Origin: Coriaria nepalensis
Taxonomy: Eukaryota > Streptophyta > Magnoliopsida > Cucurbitales > Coriariaceae
Assembly: GCA_027186245.1 (NCBI GenBank)
Contig: CP114500.1
Span: 7,450,001 to 7,514,000 of the forward strand
Length of the DNA stretch: 64,000 bases
Reading direction: 5' to 3'
Shown: positions 1 to 11,112 of the stretch, piece after piece
Position numbering within the stretch: the stretch's first letter is position 1
Layout of the letters: each line of letters begins with the position of its first letter
Notes under the pieces: generated by a model
Databases searched by the model: none
What the model saw: the letters and a program-made list of their open reading frames with translations, nothing else
Told to the model about the DNA's origin: nothing
Position numbers and translations under genes: made by a program

Positions 1-1603
1 GGCCGAACTGGAGCTCGCTTAGACTTGGAGGCAAGAGAGAGATCTTCTGCATCAACCTCCACATGAGGACCAGCACAATCAAGTACCTAGGAATTAGTAT
101 CAGCAAGAATTAACTTATTTGTTTATATGAAACAAATTGAAACAGCTAATAGTCGATTACAAATTATTGTATATATACTACTTACTGTGAAAGAACATGG
201 GCGATGGCGGCACCTCGGACACCCCAACCACACAAGAAGATAAATATCGGGTCCAAAATAATATTTATTGTATACCCAAAAACTACATTGACATCAACAA
301 CTTCGAATTTGATTAATTTTTCCCTAATTAACAAATAAGAAAAAATGATTATGTTCGGTTGATATAAAGTTTTGTTACCAATAACGTAAAGAGGAGTTTT
401 GGTGTCCTTGAAGCCTCTAAAAATCCCTTGAATGGCCAAGGAGAGAAGGACGGCCGGAGCTCCGAGAGACCGTAATACCAAGTACTTTCGAGCCGGGGCT
501 AGCATGGGTGAACTCTAGCATACATAATTGCACTAATTAAACACAAACATTAATAGGATCAATGGCCTAAGGAATTAGTTCAGTTTTAGATCTCTATACT
601 TACCTCTTTAACACCCATTAACCATAACAGAAATTTGGCTCCAAATATAAGGAATATTGCTTGTAGAAGACCAAGAATTGAGCCGAAAATTAGTGCTGTG
701 GATGCTGATGCCATATTCTTCTTCACTTTCTTTCTGTTTTTTGCTATTTTGGTACCATTATCAGTACCATAACAAGCTTTGCTTGTTTCTGTGTTTATCA
801 TACGTCTTTTAGATGCTACTACATAATGAATCAGTTGAGTATTTGAAACAGTCTAACTAAGTAAAGAAACAGTTATACCTTTTTCCACTGCTTCAAGTGA
901 AGTGGCCGGACCCTCTGGCAGCGATTGATGATCTCTTGTTTCATTATTTTCTTCATCATCGTGATCATCTGCTTTTGGTTTATCATATAGGATCAAATCT
1001 TCAACTTCACTAGTCTCAGTCGGACCCTTTAGAGCTCCCGAGTTGCTGTTCTGATTATGTTTAGAGGCAGCCACTTTCATGCCGGAAATAGTATCTTCCT
1101 CTGCTACAAAAGATGTCGTGATGCTAACAAGAGGGAATATTGTAATCCTTGAAGCCTGATTGAATATTGCAATCGATACTCCCACGGCAGCAAGTTCCAC
1201 CGGTCCTATCGAAAATACATTCAAATACATAAAATAAATGAATCTTTTTTAGCTGAATTAATTGATTTTTAGGTAGATCATCTAAATTAATGCTTGATTT
1301 CATTACCTAAATGGCCAACAAAAGCAATGTCAATCAGAGAAGCAATAGGATCAGCAGCAACACCTAGAGCAGCAGGGAATGCAATTCCTAAGATCTCTTG
1401 CCCAAGAGTATCCCACTTGAAGACCCGTCTGTAGAAACCAACATTAATTTCTATCTAACACTACCACAAAAACAATGAAGTATGTAAATTAAAATGAGAG
1501 TAGGAGTAGCTTACCTTGCATTTTGGAAGAAAACCGCGACAGGTATCTTCCCGAATCGCACGTTATTTCTCAATTGCGGATCATCGATATTCTCGGAAGT
1601 CAT
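1..1603 (-). CDS. MATE efflux transporter, FRD3/AtMATE (DTX42/43) type, 3' end cut off by the window
   Basis: Multidrug-and-toxic-compound-extrusion membrane transporter; this subgroup exports citrate from root cells for iron loading or aluminium tolerance (family knowledge). Exons read on the minus strand: 1603-1515, 1428-1307, 1205-879, 815-604, 514-379, 282-186 and 86-1; all junctions are GT-AG and all phases agree, giving about 356 residues of a family length near 520. Visible family blocks are ALGVAADPIASLIDIAFVGH early, then SLGAPAVLLSLAIQGIFRGF and NIILDPIFIF. An acidic, polar cytosolic loop (DDHDDEENNE) follows the second helix pair, where FRD3-type proteins carry a long loop. The start is the first Met of an exon beginning MTSENIDD. 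The last transmembrane segments lie outside the window. Citrate as substrate is inferred from subgroup only. Confidence 0.87.
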
Positions 1604-2465
1604 TAATATGATATGTCAATATAATTCGATCAACAAATCTAATTAAGGCAGTATTAGTTTCTTCAACTTTGTTTCTGATGCAATAATAGAGAAGAGGGTT
1701 CGGATAATATCGTCGCCTGAGGAGTTACACTAGCTCGATTGCCGGCCCCTGAGAAAAGAGAAGCAAGTTCGATCAATTGATAGATAGATCGATATACAAA
1801 AGTACAAAACAGCATACATGTATTTAAACTAATAGATCTCTCTAGCTCGAAAAGTTGTGATAGTTAAAACCTCCCCAACTTCTACGATACGACCTTATTC
1901 ATTTGTATAGCATTAGTACAACTAAGATTGTAATTAAAATCACCGCTCCCCTTTATATTATATTTTATGTTTAGTAATTAATTAATTAGATTTTTCTAAA
2001 TTCATAAAATGGGTTTGTCCTTTCAGTTATATTTTCATTAATGTCCAAAAATGGATTTGGACAAGATGCTCTTCTTGTTAGTGAAATGACATAACTCTTG
2101 AGGCATGTTAGAATATGTCTACCTATGAATGGAATCAAATTAGATTGGCTACTACCTGTGAGACTAGAAAGTAGAAACTACTGTGAAGAAGCCGGGTTTT
2201 CTTCGGCCGGGGAATTAACCGGCAACCGAGTTCGCCTTAATATTTTTTGAAATCCCGTTTAAGTTTAATTATTCACTAATATTCAAACTAAAATTTCTTT
2301 CTATTTGTATTAATTAATATCCAGCTTTGATTAATTAATAAATGCTTTTTGAAAAGTCCCTCCTCAGATCCTGCATTCCCCTGATAAGAACTCAACATGA
2401 ATTCACAGAAAAAAAAACACACACACACATGTACCAACAAAGAAAAATCTTGTACTTCGTCTATG
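1604..2465. other. 5' flank of the MATE gene
   Basis: No coding region seen. Leader and promoter sequence of the MATE gene; a run of short open frames here has no recognisable protein. A 5'-UTR intron is possible but I could not fix its ends. Confidence 0.5.
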
Positions 2466-2645
2466 TAGTCAAATGAAAGTGTAAGTATCTTTGACCTAGA
2501 TAGTGACACGCGTCCAAATATTATAGTCTATACCGTAATATAAGTCCTATAAAGCTAGTCAAATGAAAGTAAGTATGTTTGACCTATATAGTGACACGTG
2601 TCCAAATCTTCTAAGTGTATACCGTATTATAAGTCCTATAAAGCC
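2466..2645. repeat. 90-bp tandem duplication upstream of the MATE gene
   Basis: Two head-to-tail copies, about 2466-2555 and 2556-2645, each starting TAGTCAAATGAAAGT and ending AAGTCCTATAAAGC. They differ by scattered substitutions. The second copy carries a G-box core (GACACGTGTCC); the first has GACACGCGTCC at the same place. The block lies about 0.9-1.0 kb upstream of the MATE start codon and could be regulatory. Confidence 0.8.
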
Positions 2646-5040
2646 GAGTCACATAAACCAGTTACTCTAGTGCCAAGAAAACATAAAAGACACCGACACA
2701 TAAACAAATTATATTAGATTTGTTAATGATTGATTTGAGTTCTTAACTAAAATATTAAGAGTGCTGATGGAAAGTTCTTATCTTTCTATCCAATCTTCAA
2801 TGCCTTTCCAAACTCTTTAAAAGATGTCGATTAATTGGTATGTTTTGAAATTTTAATGTAACAACTTATAAGAATCGGACATCATTTTTTCAAGACAATA
2901 TATATATATATATAATATATAGATTAAACAAGTAATATGAGGATATAGGCCTACACCATGTGCTATATATAAATATACTATGCATGCATTAAATATAACA
3001 TATTAATTTTTATCTTATATTTACGTAAACTCTAAGAGCCAGAACAGTGACTAATAGTTCTCATTGTTTTAGTTGAGAAAAATAAAATAGATATTTTATC
3101 GAATATATATATTATATTATATCTTAAATATAAATTTTAAGAACATAATTATATTATTAAAAAAAATAAGTCACTACTCTCAAAATTAACTAATTATAAT
3201 AAAAATATCATAAATTAAATTATCTAAACTTTATTTTAGCATTCAAATACGAGATATATTCGATATATATATAAATAATAAATACCCTTTAACATTTGCA
3301 TCATAAAAGCAAAAATAACAACAACAAAAAATTCATCCTTATAAGGTTAAGGAAATCGTGAGCTTATATATATATATAGATATAGTGTACCTTTGCATAC
3401 ATATTCATGCCTCAATCGCCATTACTACCAAGAACAATCGATATATGCTTAAAATCTCTGTAACTTGTTTTGCTAAGCTCATACTGAAATCCACCATGCA
3501 CTTACATTTATATACCCTCGTTTTCTTCCTTATAGTAAGCATTAAAATCTTATATATATATATATGTGCGTGCTACGTAGGATTCCCAACATATGCCCTA
3601 AACGTATGGCTTGAATCCATTCCTTGTTCTTTTTGCTTCATAATTACTTGATGCGGCGACCTAATTCTGGGCAAGTTTTATAATAATTGATACGTGAATG
3701 AAGGACCAATTAGTCTTCTGTCTCTGACTCTGTGGGTGACATAAAAAACTTTTATCATGGAGTGTACCGTATCATGACCAATATTCAAGCTATAAGTAGT
3801 GCTAATTACACTTTGATTAATAATGTCCTTAATTTAATTACTTAGATTCGTTTTTCTTTGAATTCCAACTTTGTTTATTACTCCAATTTGTATTAATCAT
3901 TCTTTTGTTTAGTTTCCCTATTTATAGTTTGTTTAGTTAATTAGATTTTGAGAACAATCATGAATAAGTAAGTAAAATAGACTTAAACCCACCTCACTTT
4001 TCATTCTATTAGATTCCACGTTTGCAAATTCCATGAAAAATTTATTCTATTAGAATTAAAAAAAGAAAAAAATTTGATATGTTTAAGAATTGGTTATCTT
4101 AAATTTTTGACATAATTGATCTACTCATGTAAATAATTTATTTTTAATCCGATTTCGAATGATCTTTTAAAGAAATTCTTAAATAAATATATTTACGGTA
4201 GACTTATTATCAATCTCGATTACATAAGTTAATTTTATATAATCATATCATGCATTATATTAATTATATGTAGTCAGAATGAATCGGTTCGATATAAATA
4301 TAATATATTCAAGAAAATGTATTTAAGTTAATTTCTCCATATATATTTGTATTTGAGTTCGATCCTCAGATATGAAGTATATATGTCATGTCATTATTTT
4401 GTTTATAGAAAACAGTAAAAATAAAAGTTATTTAGAACACTTGAAAAAAATATGAGAATCTTTTAATTATTCAAAATTAAGATATTTTTTGAAAAATATT
4501 TCAAAATATACAAGATTTTTAACCCTAATTTAAAAATATAGGACCTTTTTTTAACCCTATTTATAACTAACCAAGTGAATAAACGAGATAAGATGCAAAT
4601 ATTATGACCATTTCCTCAATACAACCAAAATACATAAAATCAATTAACCTAACTTCATTAGTTTCTCGGTTCTCACCCTCACAACCAGGTTTTAATAACT
4701 TCAGCAATTTTTTCTTCTTTTTCTTTTTTGTTTTCATTTCCATCCAACTATAGCAGACTTATATGTAGTACTACATTGCTTATCATACCGTACAAGAAGT
4801 ATCCTATATGATCACATTCACATCACCAAATTCTAGATAGATATGCTTTCTTGCTTGTTGAGTAGCTAGCTTCTACTTTTTCATGACAAGTATTGCCATC
4901 ATGTCGATCAACAGAACTGTTCTAGACTTCTAGCTAGAGCTACTGTTCTTATGGGGCACTTTTGCCATTTTCTCCTATTTTTCTTGTACTTACCACTTTT
5001 GATTGGGTTGGTCTAGGGATTCTCTAGGCCATGCAAGATT
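2646..5040. other. AT-rich intergenic DNA
   Basis: Very AT-rich with many short TATA runs. Open frames at 3358-3651 are low-complexity and match nothing I know. No gene seen. Confidence 0.6.
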
Positions 5041-5044
5041 GTTT

Positions 5045-6025
5045 AATACAGGTAGAAGGTAACGGACAGAAAATAGGGATAAAACTCCCGGATCAACTTT
5101 ACATCGAAATTAAAAGGGACATTGAGATTTGTTCTTAATACTTGGAATCGCACTAATTAACCGAAATCTCTCCCAAGCAAATATTTTAATTAAAATCCCA
5201 AAATCATCTATATTTCATTACAACATGAAAGAAACCAAGGAAGTATCCTAAAGAAAGAACAACAATTACTTACAAAAATTCTAGGAAAATAAAAGGAAAG
5301 TAAAATCATAACAATTAACCTAATTTTATGCTAACAAAGAAGGAATTGTATAGTATGATTTATTATAATAATTTCAAAATCAAATTTATTGATTAGCATC
5401 AATTTTTCTCTTCTTCAAAAATAACTCGACCTTGAGTTATAAAGTTAGAATTGTACACAACAAAGATGCAGGATTGAATCTCACAATGCTCGCAACTTAT
5501 AGAATTTCACCACTCACTCATCTTTGAAATGATCTCTACAATACATATCTAGAATATCGTTGAAGACATCTCATACTTGATGGCTTTTTTTCTTTGGAAT
5601 ATGATTAAAATTGTTAAGAAATAATTTATGCCTACTCTATAATGTTAATTAAAATAAATAGAAAGCAATAGAAACATAAAATAGGGATAAAGTTCTCGAA
5701 TCAACCTCGCATCAATATCGAAAAGGGCAGAAACCCGTTCTAACAATTGAAATTGCTCAAATTAACAAGAATTTTTCCAAAAAAAAATATTTCAATTCAA
5801 ACTTCAAAATAGTCTATATTTTATTCATCCTTAAATGGGCTCTATATAACAATGCAAAGGAATCAACTAACCTAATTTTATGCTTACAATATTGAAAATA
5901 AAATCATAACAATTAACCTAATTTTATATTAACAAATAAGGAAATAAAATACTATAATTTATTATAATAATTTCAAAATCAAATTTATTGATTTGTCATC
6001 AATTTTTTTTCAAAAAAGATAACAT
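5045..6025 (-). repeat. Pair of diverged ~350-bp direct repeats, probable LTR retroelement remnant
   Basis: Copy 1 (about 5050-5410) and copy 2 (about 5680-6005) share order and wording: ATAGGGATAAA near the start, then a TATATTTCATT/TATATTTTATT block, AAATCATAACAATTAACCTA, and TTATTATAATAATTTCAAAA near the end. Read on the minus strand, each copy is preceded by a purine tract (GAAGAAGAGAAAAA before copy 1) next to TGATG, as at the polypurine-tract/LTR boundary. Sequence between copies on the minus strand reads like the Glu/Asp-rich end of a plant gypsy polyprotein, but only faintly. No intact pol was found. Confidence 0.5.
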
Positions 6026-6029
6026 CAAA

Positions 6030-6900
6030 TCAAATTCATTTATGCTCTATGCTATACTCTATGTTCAAAAGCTCCTAGCAAACTAGTGGGTCAGAATTAT
6101 ATCTTTTTTTTTTTCACTCACTTTCCTAGATTAGGTTTCACTCGTCTTACCTGAGTAGATTCACTAATCAGAATTAGATGACATCGAAAGTTGACTATGT
6201 ACAAAATTAAGGGTAGCTTGATGTAGCCACTAGCCAGCTGCTTTGATTAAAGTTTGGGAAAAACGGCATGCAGCACTAACATTCCATGATATGTCGTGCT
6301 ACTTTGTCCTGTTTATTGGTTTAATTAGGTTTAAGAACATTCTAATACTTAATTGATTATCGTAGCTAATCAGACATTTTAGTTATAATAATAATCAGAT
6401 TCACGATCACCAAATCGATCGCTTATAGTTAATTAAGTATATGGTGACCACTGACATTGTGACAACATCTTTAATACAAATAGTGCCCTCCAAAAAACAA
6501 AATAATATGCCAATAAAGAAACGATATCATATTTTATGTCTCAGCTGTGATATGAATGAAACGCCTTCAAGGATTCCAACATCGAGGTTGGAGAGGTGCT
6601 CAATAAGGGTGTGATATGTTTTTGCAGAGAATATAACTCTCGAATCAAGAATTTTTGGTCTGAGAATTCAAAACTTAAGATATTTGCATCTCTTCATATA
6701 TATATATACGGTCAATTGATTTTGAGTTTGAAATATAAATTTTGCTAGCGGAGCACAAACTTACATGCAGTAGTAGGGGTGGGTGGAGGAAGGGGTAGTT
6801 AGGGTTGGCATCGCCGGCCCTCACCCCTCAATTTTTGCCCTAGTTTAATTCAGGTTTAAAAGTCAATTATATATAAATTGTACTGAAATCCTCAATCTGA
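6030..6900. other. Intergenic DNA
   Basis: No gene seen. A short GC-richer patch near 6775-6840 has no coding pattern. Confidence 0.5.
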
Positions 6901-6904
6901 CTTA

Positions 6905-7085
6905 GATCTAGAGGTGGTAATTTGTGTCGTGCCATACCCAGCACATATTATGTAGTATCGTGCCCGTACTAAAAAATAATGGCACAACATGATACAGATA
7001 CAGTAACGGACCATAATCATGTTGGCTATTAGACCTATGTCGTGTCATGCCTGGCCCGTACGCCCGTTTCTTTAATAATCTCATT
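6905..7085. mobile_element. Possible non-autonomous DNA-element remnant
   Basis: Begins AGAGGTGGTAATTTGTGTCG and contains repeated CGTGCC/GGCACAAC words around a degenerate inverted arrangement. Similar GTGG-led starts occur at about 31912, where another AT-rich insert begins. This resembles scattered hAT-like MITEs of plants, but I could not define both ends. Confidence 0.3.
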
Positions 7086-7107
7086 TCTTTGAATTAGACA
7101 TTCATAA

Positions 7108-7248
7108 ATCAGACTCAATCATTACTCACTTCATAGCCACATAGACTAGCATAGTACAATTATGATACTCAACAGGTTGATGGGGCCTTCGACCTGTCAA
7201 ATATCATAATTGTTAGTCTATGAAGTAAGTAGTGATTGAGTATGATTT
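7108..7248. repeat. Long imperfect foldback (hairpin)
   Basis: Left arm 7108-7177 and right arm 7192-7248 are reverse complements over most of their length; the outer ends match as AATCAGACTCAATCATTACT against AGTGATTGAGTATGATT. The loop is about 14 nt. The left arm has two extra bulges (about 8 and 6 nt). Could be a small foldback element or a miRNA-like precursor. Confidence 0.7.
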
Positions 7249-7689
7249 AAAAAAATGTGATTGTTATTGCATTAGAAGTTAGTACTATTAAAATAAATAA
7301 ATTATTTTACTACACATTATAAAATAAATAAATAATTAATTATTCTTAATAGTTATTATTTAGTAAATTAAAAGTTAGTACTATTAATAATTAAAGTTAT
7401 AAATAAATTGTAAAAAGTATTACTTGGTCAAATAAAATATTGCATTAATTGAAAAGTTTCAACATATAAAATATTTTTCGAAGAAAAAAACTCTTAGACT
7501 ATGAGGTCTTTTTGAGTCCGTGCCTCGCACACAATTTTCAACATACAAATGAGCAAGTCAAAGCGGTTAATGAAGTAATTAAGAATTTGTTAAAGAAAAG
7601 GTTGGAAGAAAAAGGAAGAAATTGGGTGGATGAACTACCCTCGGTATAATGGGCTATTCACACCATGTTGCAGAGCGCAACGGGACAAA

Positions 7690-8395
7690 CCCTTTTCGGC
7701 TATTCACACCATGGGCTATACCATACTATTGTTGGAAACTCAATATATCTCACTAATACTCATCCATATATCGCATATGTTGTTTATGTTATTAGTCATT
7801 TTGTTGCTTCTCTTACTATAGTTCATTGGGCAGTTGTTCTTCGTATTTTACAGCATCTTCCAAATATAGTCTTTTAAAGTCTTTTTACTTCCATCCACAT
7901 TTCCCTTAGAGATGTATGTATACTCTGATGCTGATCATGGCAGTTATCCTATGGATCGCAAGTCTGTTACTGATTTTTATATCTTTTTAGGTGATTCTCC
8001 TATTTTTTGGAATGACAAGAAACAATCTATTATTTTTCAATCTTTAATCGAAGTAGAACGTATTTCTATGACATCTACTATCAAAGAGATTGTTTGGTTA
8101 CATTAGTTACTTACGGATATGATAGTTTATCTTTCTCATCACACTCCTATGTATTATAACAGCCAAAGTTCTATTCAGATTGTTACAACTCGATTTTTCA
8201 TGAACGAACTAAGTACATTGAGATCGATTGTCATCTTACTTGTCTTTATCTCAAGCATGGAACCGTTACTTTGTCTTTTGTTTCTTCTTCTTTGCAAATT
8301 GTAGATTTCTTTATCAAGTTGCATTCTATTTCCCTTTTCATTTTCTAGTTGGAAAACTCTCAATACTTATAATTGTCTCGTCATAAGTTTGAAGG
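7690..8395 (+). pseudogene. Decayed Ty1/copia polyprotein fragment (end of reverse transcriptase plus RNase H)
   Basis: Three frames together give the C-terminal part of a copia pol. About 7735-7875 reads as the connection region after RT (IAYVVYVISHFVAS, then HWAVVLRIL). About 7912-8106 is RNase H, with YSDADHGSYPMDRKS and a FLGDSPIFW motif. Past a stop, 8119-8300 continues in shifted frames with the family's pattern of acidic DNA/RNA-binding residues. Stops and frameshifts make it non-functional. It is followed by GAAGGGAGA, a polypurine tract, directly before TGTTAAG. Confidence 0.88.
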
Positions 8396-8399
8396 GAGA

Positions 8400-8590
8400 T
8401 GTTAAGAAATATAAGGTTATTTTATTTTATTTTGTTTTCATTTTATTGTTCATTTTCCTATCTTTGTAGTTAGCATATATATAGTCTCTTTGTATTTATG
8501 TTATAATATTCTTTCGATTGCATTATACATTATTAATGAAAATATAGCCTCCTCTTTTCTTTTTATTTCTTATATTTCTCTTTTTTTTTT
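8400..8590 (+). repeat. Start of the copia 3' LTR (partial)
   Basis: TGTTAAGAAATATAAGG follows the polypurine tract immediately, as expected for an LTR beginning TG. Only the first part is recognisable before low-complexity T-runs; no matching 5' LTR was found in the window. Confidence 0.5.
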
Positions 8591-8800
8591 GGATTGTTTA
8601 ATACATCAGTGATATTTGAATCAAATGGTAATATATGAGAAGATGATATAATTTAGAGAACCAATATCTTATAGTTGACTTCAAAAATAATAGGAATTGT
8701 TGTAGATAATGATAAAGATGATAACGTACGTACTTCTTAACGAGGAAATTTTTATTATTATTAGTTTATTTATTATAAATCAAGAAAAATAAAGCAACAA

Positions 8801-8882
8801 GTCGCTTTGGCCGAGTGGTTAAGGCGTGTGCCTGCTAAGTACATGGGGTTTCCCCGCGAGAGTTCGAATCTCTCAGGCGACG
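8801..8882 (+). tRNA. tRNA-Ser (anticodon GCU)
   Basis: Full class II tRNA of 82 nt. The acceptor stem GTCGCTT pairs with AGGCGAC (8875-8881), and G8882 is the discriminator base typical of serine. The anticodon loop CTGCTAA (8832-8838) gives GCT, reading AGC/AGU codons. The long variable arm (ATGGGGTTTCCCC) is diagnostic of Ser/Leu. The T-loop is TTCGAAT. Internal A and B boxes are intact and a TTTTTT Pol III terminator lies at about 8887-8892. No CCA is encoded and there is no intron. Confidence 0.95.
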
Positions 8883-9187
8883 AAACCTTTTTTAATATAA
8901 ACTCATCTATATGTATATATATATATGTTTCATATTTTCCTTCTGAATTGATTTCAAGCTACAACTTAATATATCATGCATGAAATGCATGCATTATTCT
9001 GTCTATACGTGACTGATCTACTCACATTTCTCCTTACCTCCAATCTTGTCTCTTCTCCCTCCCAAACAAACATGCATTCATGAGTTTACATGCTAATTAC
9101 AAAATGTCAATTAAAAAAAAAAAACACAACAAGAAGATAACCGTTAAAAAGAACAAAAACCACCTTAAATTCGATCCTATAACGTAA
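8883..9187. other. Short spacer between tRNA and MYB gene
   Basis: Carries the Pol III terminator and the probable 3'-UTR of the MYB gene; nothing else seen. Confidence 0.5.
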
Positions 9188-10487
9188 TCAAGGAAAGGAG
9201 AGTAAAGAGGACATGATATCTTGATGAATATCCCAGTTAAACTCTGCCTGCTGCATTCTCAAGCTTTCTAATCTTTGCCCAAGCATCATGTCTTCATCAA
9301 TATTATGAACATTTTCAAACCTTATCTGATGATGATCATATTCTTGATTGTAATCATCACTATTATTATGATTGTTAATGAAGCAACAGTTGTTGTTGAT
9401 CAAGTGGTGGTGGTTGGTGTTAATACTTCTTTCAATATTTTCTTGTACTAATTGACCGCCATTAACAATACAAGTATTCTCTTCCTGATCAGTAATGTAA
9501 TTAGAAAGATTGACTCTTTCTAATCCCATTATTTGTTGATCGGGCTCGAAAATTCCATCGATATAACGATCCCCATATGTTAAAATCTCTTGATCAGCTA
9601 ATAAACCACCACCAGAACCTGTCATATGATCATAACACATGTTGATGTTGTTGTAAGGATCAAGCATAGAGAAATTAGGGTTCAGTAAAGCTGGCATGGA
9701 CATGAATGTTGATGATGAGGAGGAGGCGGCGGAGGAGGAAGAAGATGTGTCCATGCATATCATGTTCATCATGTCATGTTGCTGATCATGCATGGGCATG
9801 ATCATTGACATAATTTGATGATCTCCAACTAGGACATGATCATCTATTAAGTTAGGCTGACCATGACACATAATTGGATTGCTATTAGAGAGCTGATGAT
9901 CATGATCATGATTGGGTGAGCAAGCTGTGTTCTTCATCTTAGTTTGCAGCCTTCTCTTCAATGTAGAATTCCAAAAATTCTTGATCTCGTTATCTGTTCG
10001 TCCGGGAAGACGTGCTGCAATCTGAGACCACCTGGGTTTTTTTTTTTTCCAAGACGATCAATATCAATATCAATACTTATACAATTTTCACAGACATTAC
10101 AATATAACAATATTGGCTTATCTAACTAACAATATCTATATATATATATATATCATGTACATACTTGTTGCCAAGAAGGGAATGGAAATGGAGAATGAGA
10201 TGCTCCTCGTTGGGCGAAAACGCACCACGTTTCAGGTCGGGCCTTAAGTAATTAATCCAACGAAGACGGCAACTCTTTCCGCACCTTTCAAGGCCCGAGT
10301 TCCTAGCAATGTCGGTCCAGCAGCCGGCTTGACCATTGCTCGAGAACATGTACCTCATTAGCTTCTCATCTTCATCCGGGGACCATAAACCTTTCCTCAT
10401 CTTTATCATGTTACCGTTCTTGCTCTTCTTCAATATGACTTTGCTTGTTTTGGTCATGGTCGTCTCATCTTGATCTTTTTTCCCCAT
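9188..10487 (-). CDS. MYB46/83-like: R2R3-MYB transcription factor, MYB46/MYB83 clade
   Basis: Nuclear DNA-binding factor; Arabidopsis MYB46 and MYB83 are master switches of secondary wall (cellulose, xylan, lignin) formation. Exons 10487-10165 and 10031-9188 give 388 residues. R2 begins at about residue 32 ([13 protein letters not shown]) and continues through [21 protein letters not shown]3 spans the intron and ends [15 protein letters not shown]. The intron splits a Lys codon just before the first Trp of the R3 recognition part. The acidic C-terminal domain has His-, Asn- and Ser-rich stretches and ends SSLLSFP, with YIDGIF resembling a MYB46 motif. R2 has 21 instead of 19 residues between its first two Trp, owing to extra Ser and Ala (SSNGQAGCW). 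Clade call from the R2R3 wording; the exact orthologue (46 or 83) is unsettled. Confidence 0.9.
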
Positions 10488-11004
10488 TGGATTAAGTTTC
10501 TCTTAACTATTGGCCTGGCCGGTTATGTGTGCATATAAAATTTTCATGAGATCTATGATCAGATTATGTCTATATATATATATATAATGAGGGATAGAAT
10601 TAACATATGGAAATGTTTCATGGGGTGGTAACGGTACTGATGATGATGGTGATGGTTATGGTTATGGGTTTGCTTAGAATCTGATCTTTAGAGAGAGAGA
10701 GAGAGAAGTTTGTGTTTGTTGGTCGCAAGGTTGAGTGAGATAAACGGATTGGAGGGGGACCTCAATGCTAGCTAGGAAGCTTGTATTCATATTAAAGAAA
10801 AATTTAGTCTATTTAGATTTAATGGAAGTATGCATTAGTACATGATTTATGTATCTATATGATTTGTCGAAAAAAAAAAAAAAGAGGTAGGTATTCTTTG
10901 TCTTTGACTCTGGTCTCGACCTTTAAGATGCAGATTTCTTCGCTCGCAAGGTAATCATCTTCTTTGTGCATGAGACAGCTACATTTTTGCTTCCACTCCA
11001 CATA
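10488..11004 (-). promoter_or_regulatory. MYB gene promoter and leader
   Basis: Contains an alternating TA tract at about 10570-10587 (TATA-like on the minus strand) and a GA/TC tract near 10690-10708 that could lie in the leader or the initiator region. No open frame of note. Confidence 0.4.
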
Positions 11005-11065
11005 ATATGTTCTCTCTCTCTCTCTCTCTCTCTCTCAACTTACACGTGAATTTGAAGTATAAACC

Positions 11066-11098
<33 letters not shown>

Positions 11099-11112
11099 GA
11101 GAGAGAACATAT
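11005..11112. repeat. Palindromic CT/GA microsatellite pair
   Basis: ATATGT plus a long (CT)n at 11005-11036 is the reverse complement of (GA)n plus GAGAACATAT at 11081-11112; an ACACGTGAA G-box-like word and an (AT)n tract lie between. The whole can fold into one hairpin. Confidence 0.75.

Noticed and set aside
3358..3651. 97-codon plus-strand frame
   Set aside because: Low-complexity Ile/Tyr/Cys content from TATA repeats; no homologous pattern.
9944..10129. Plus-strand frame antisense to the MYB gene
   Set aside because: Shadow of the MYB R3 exon and intron.
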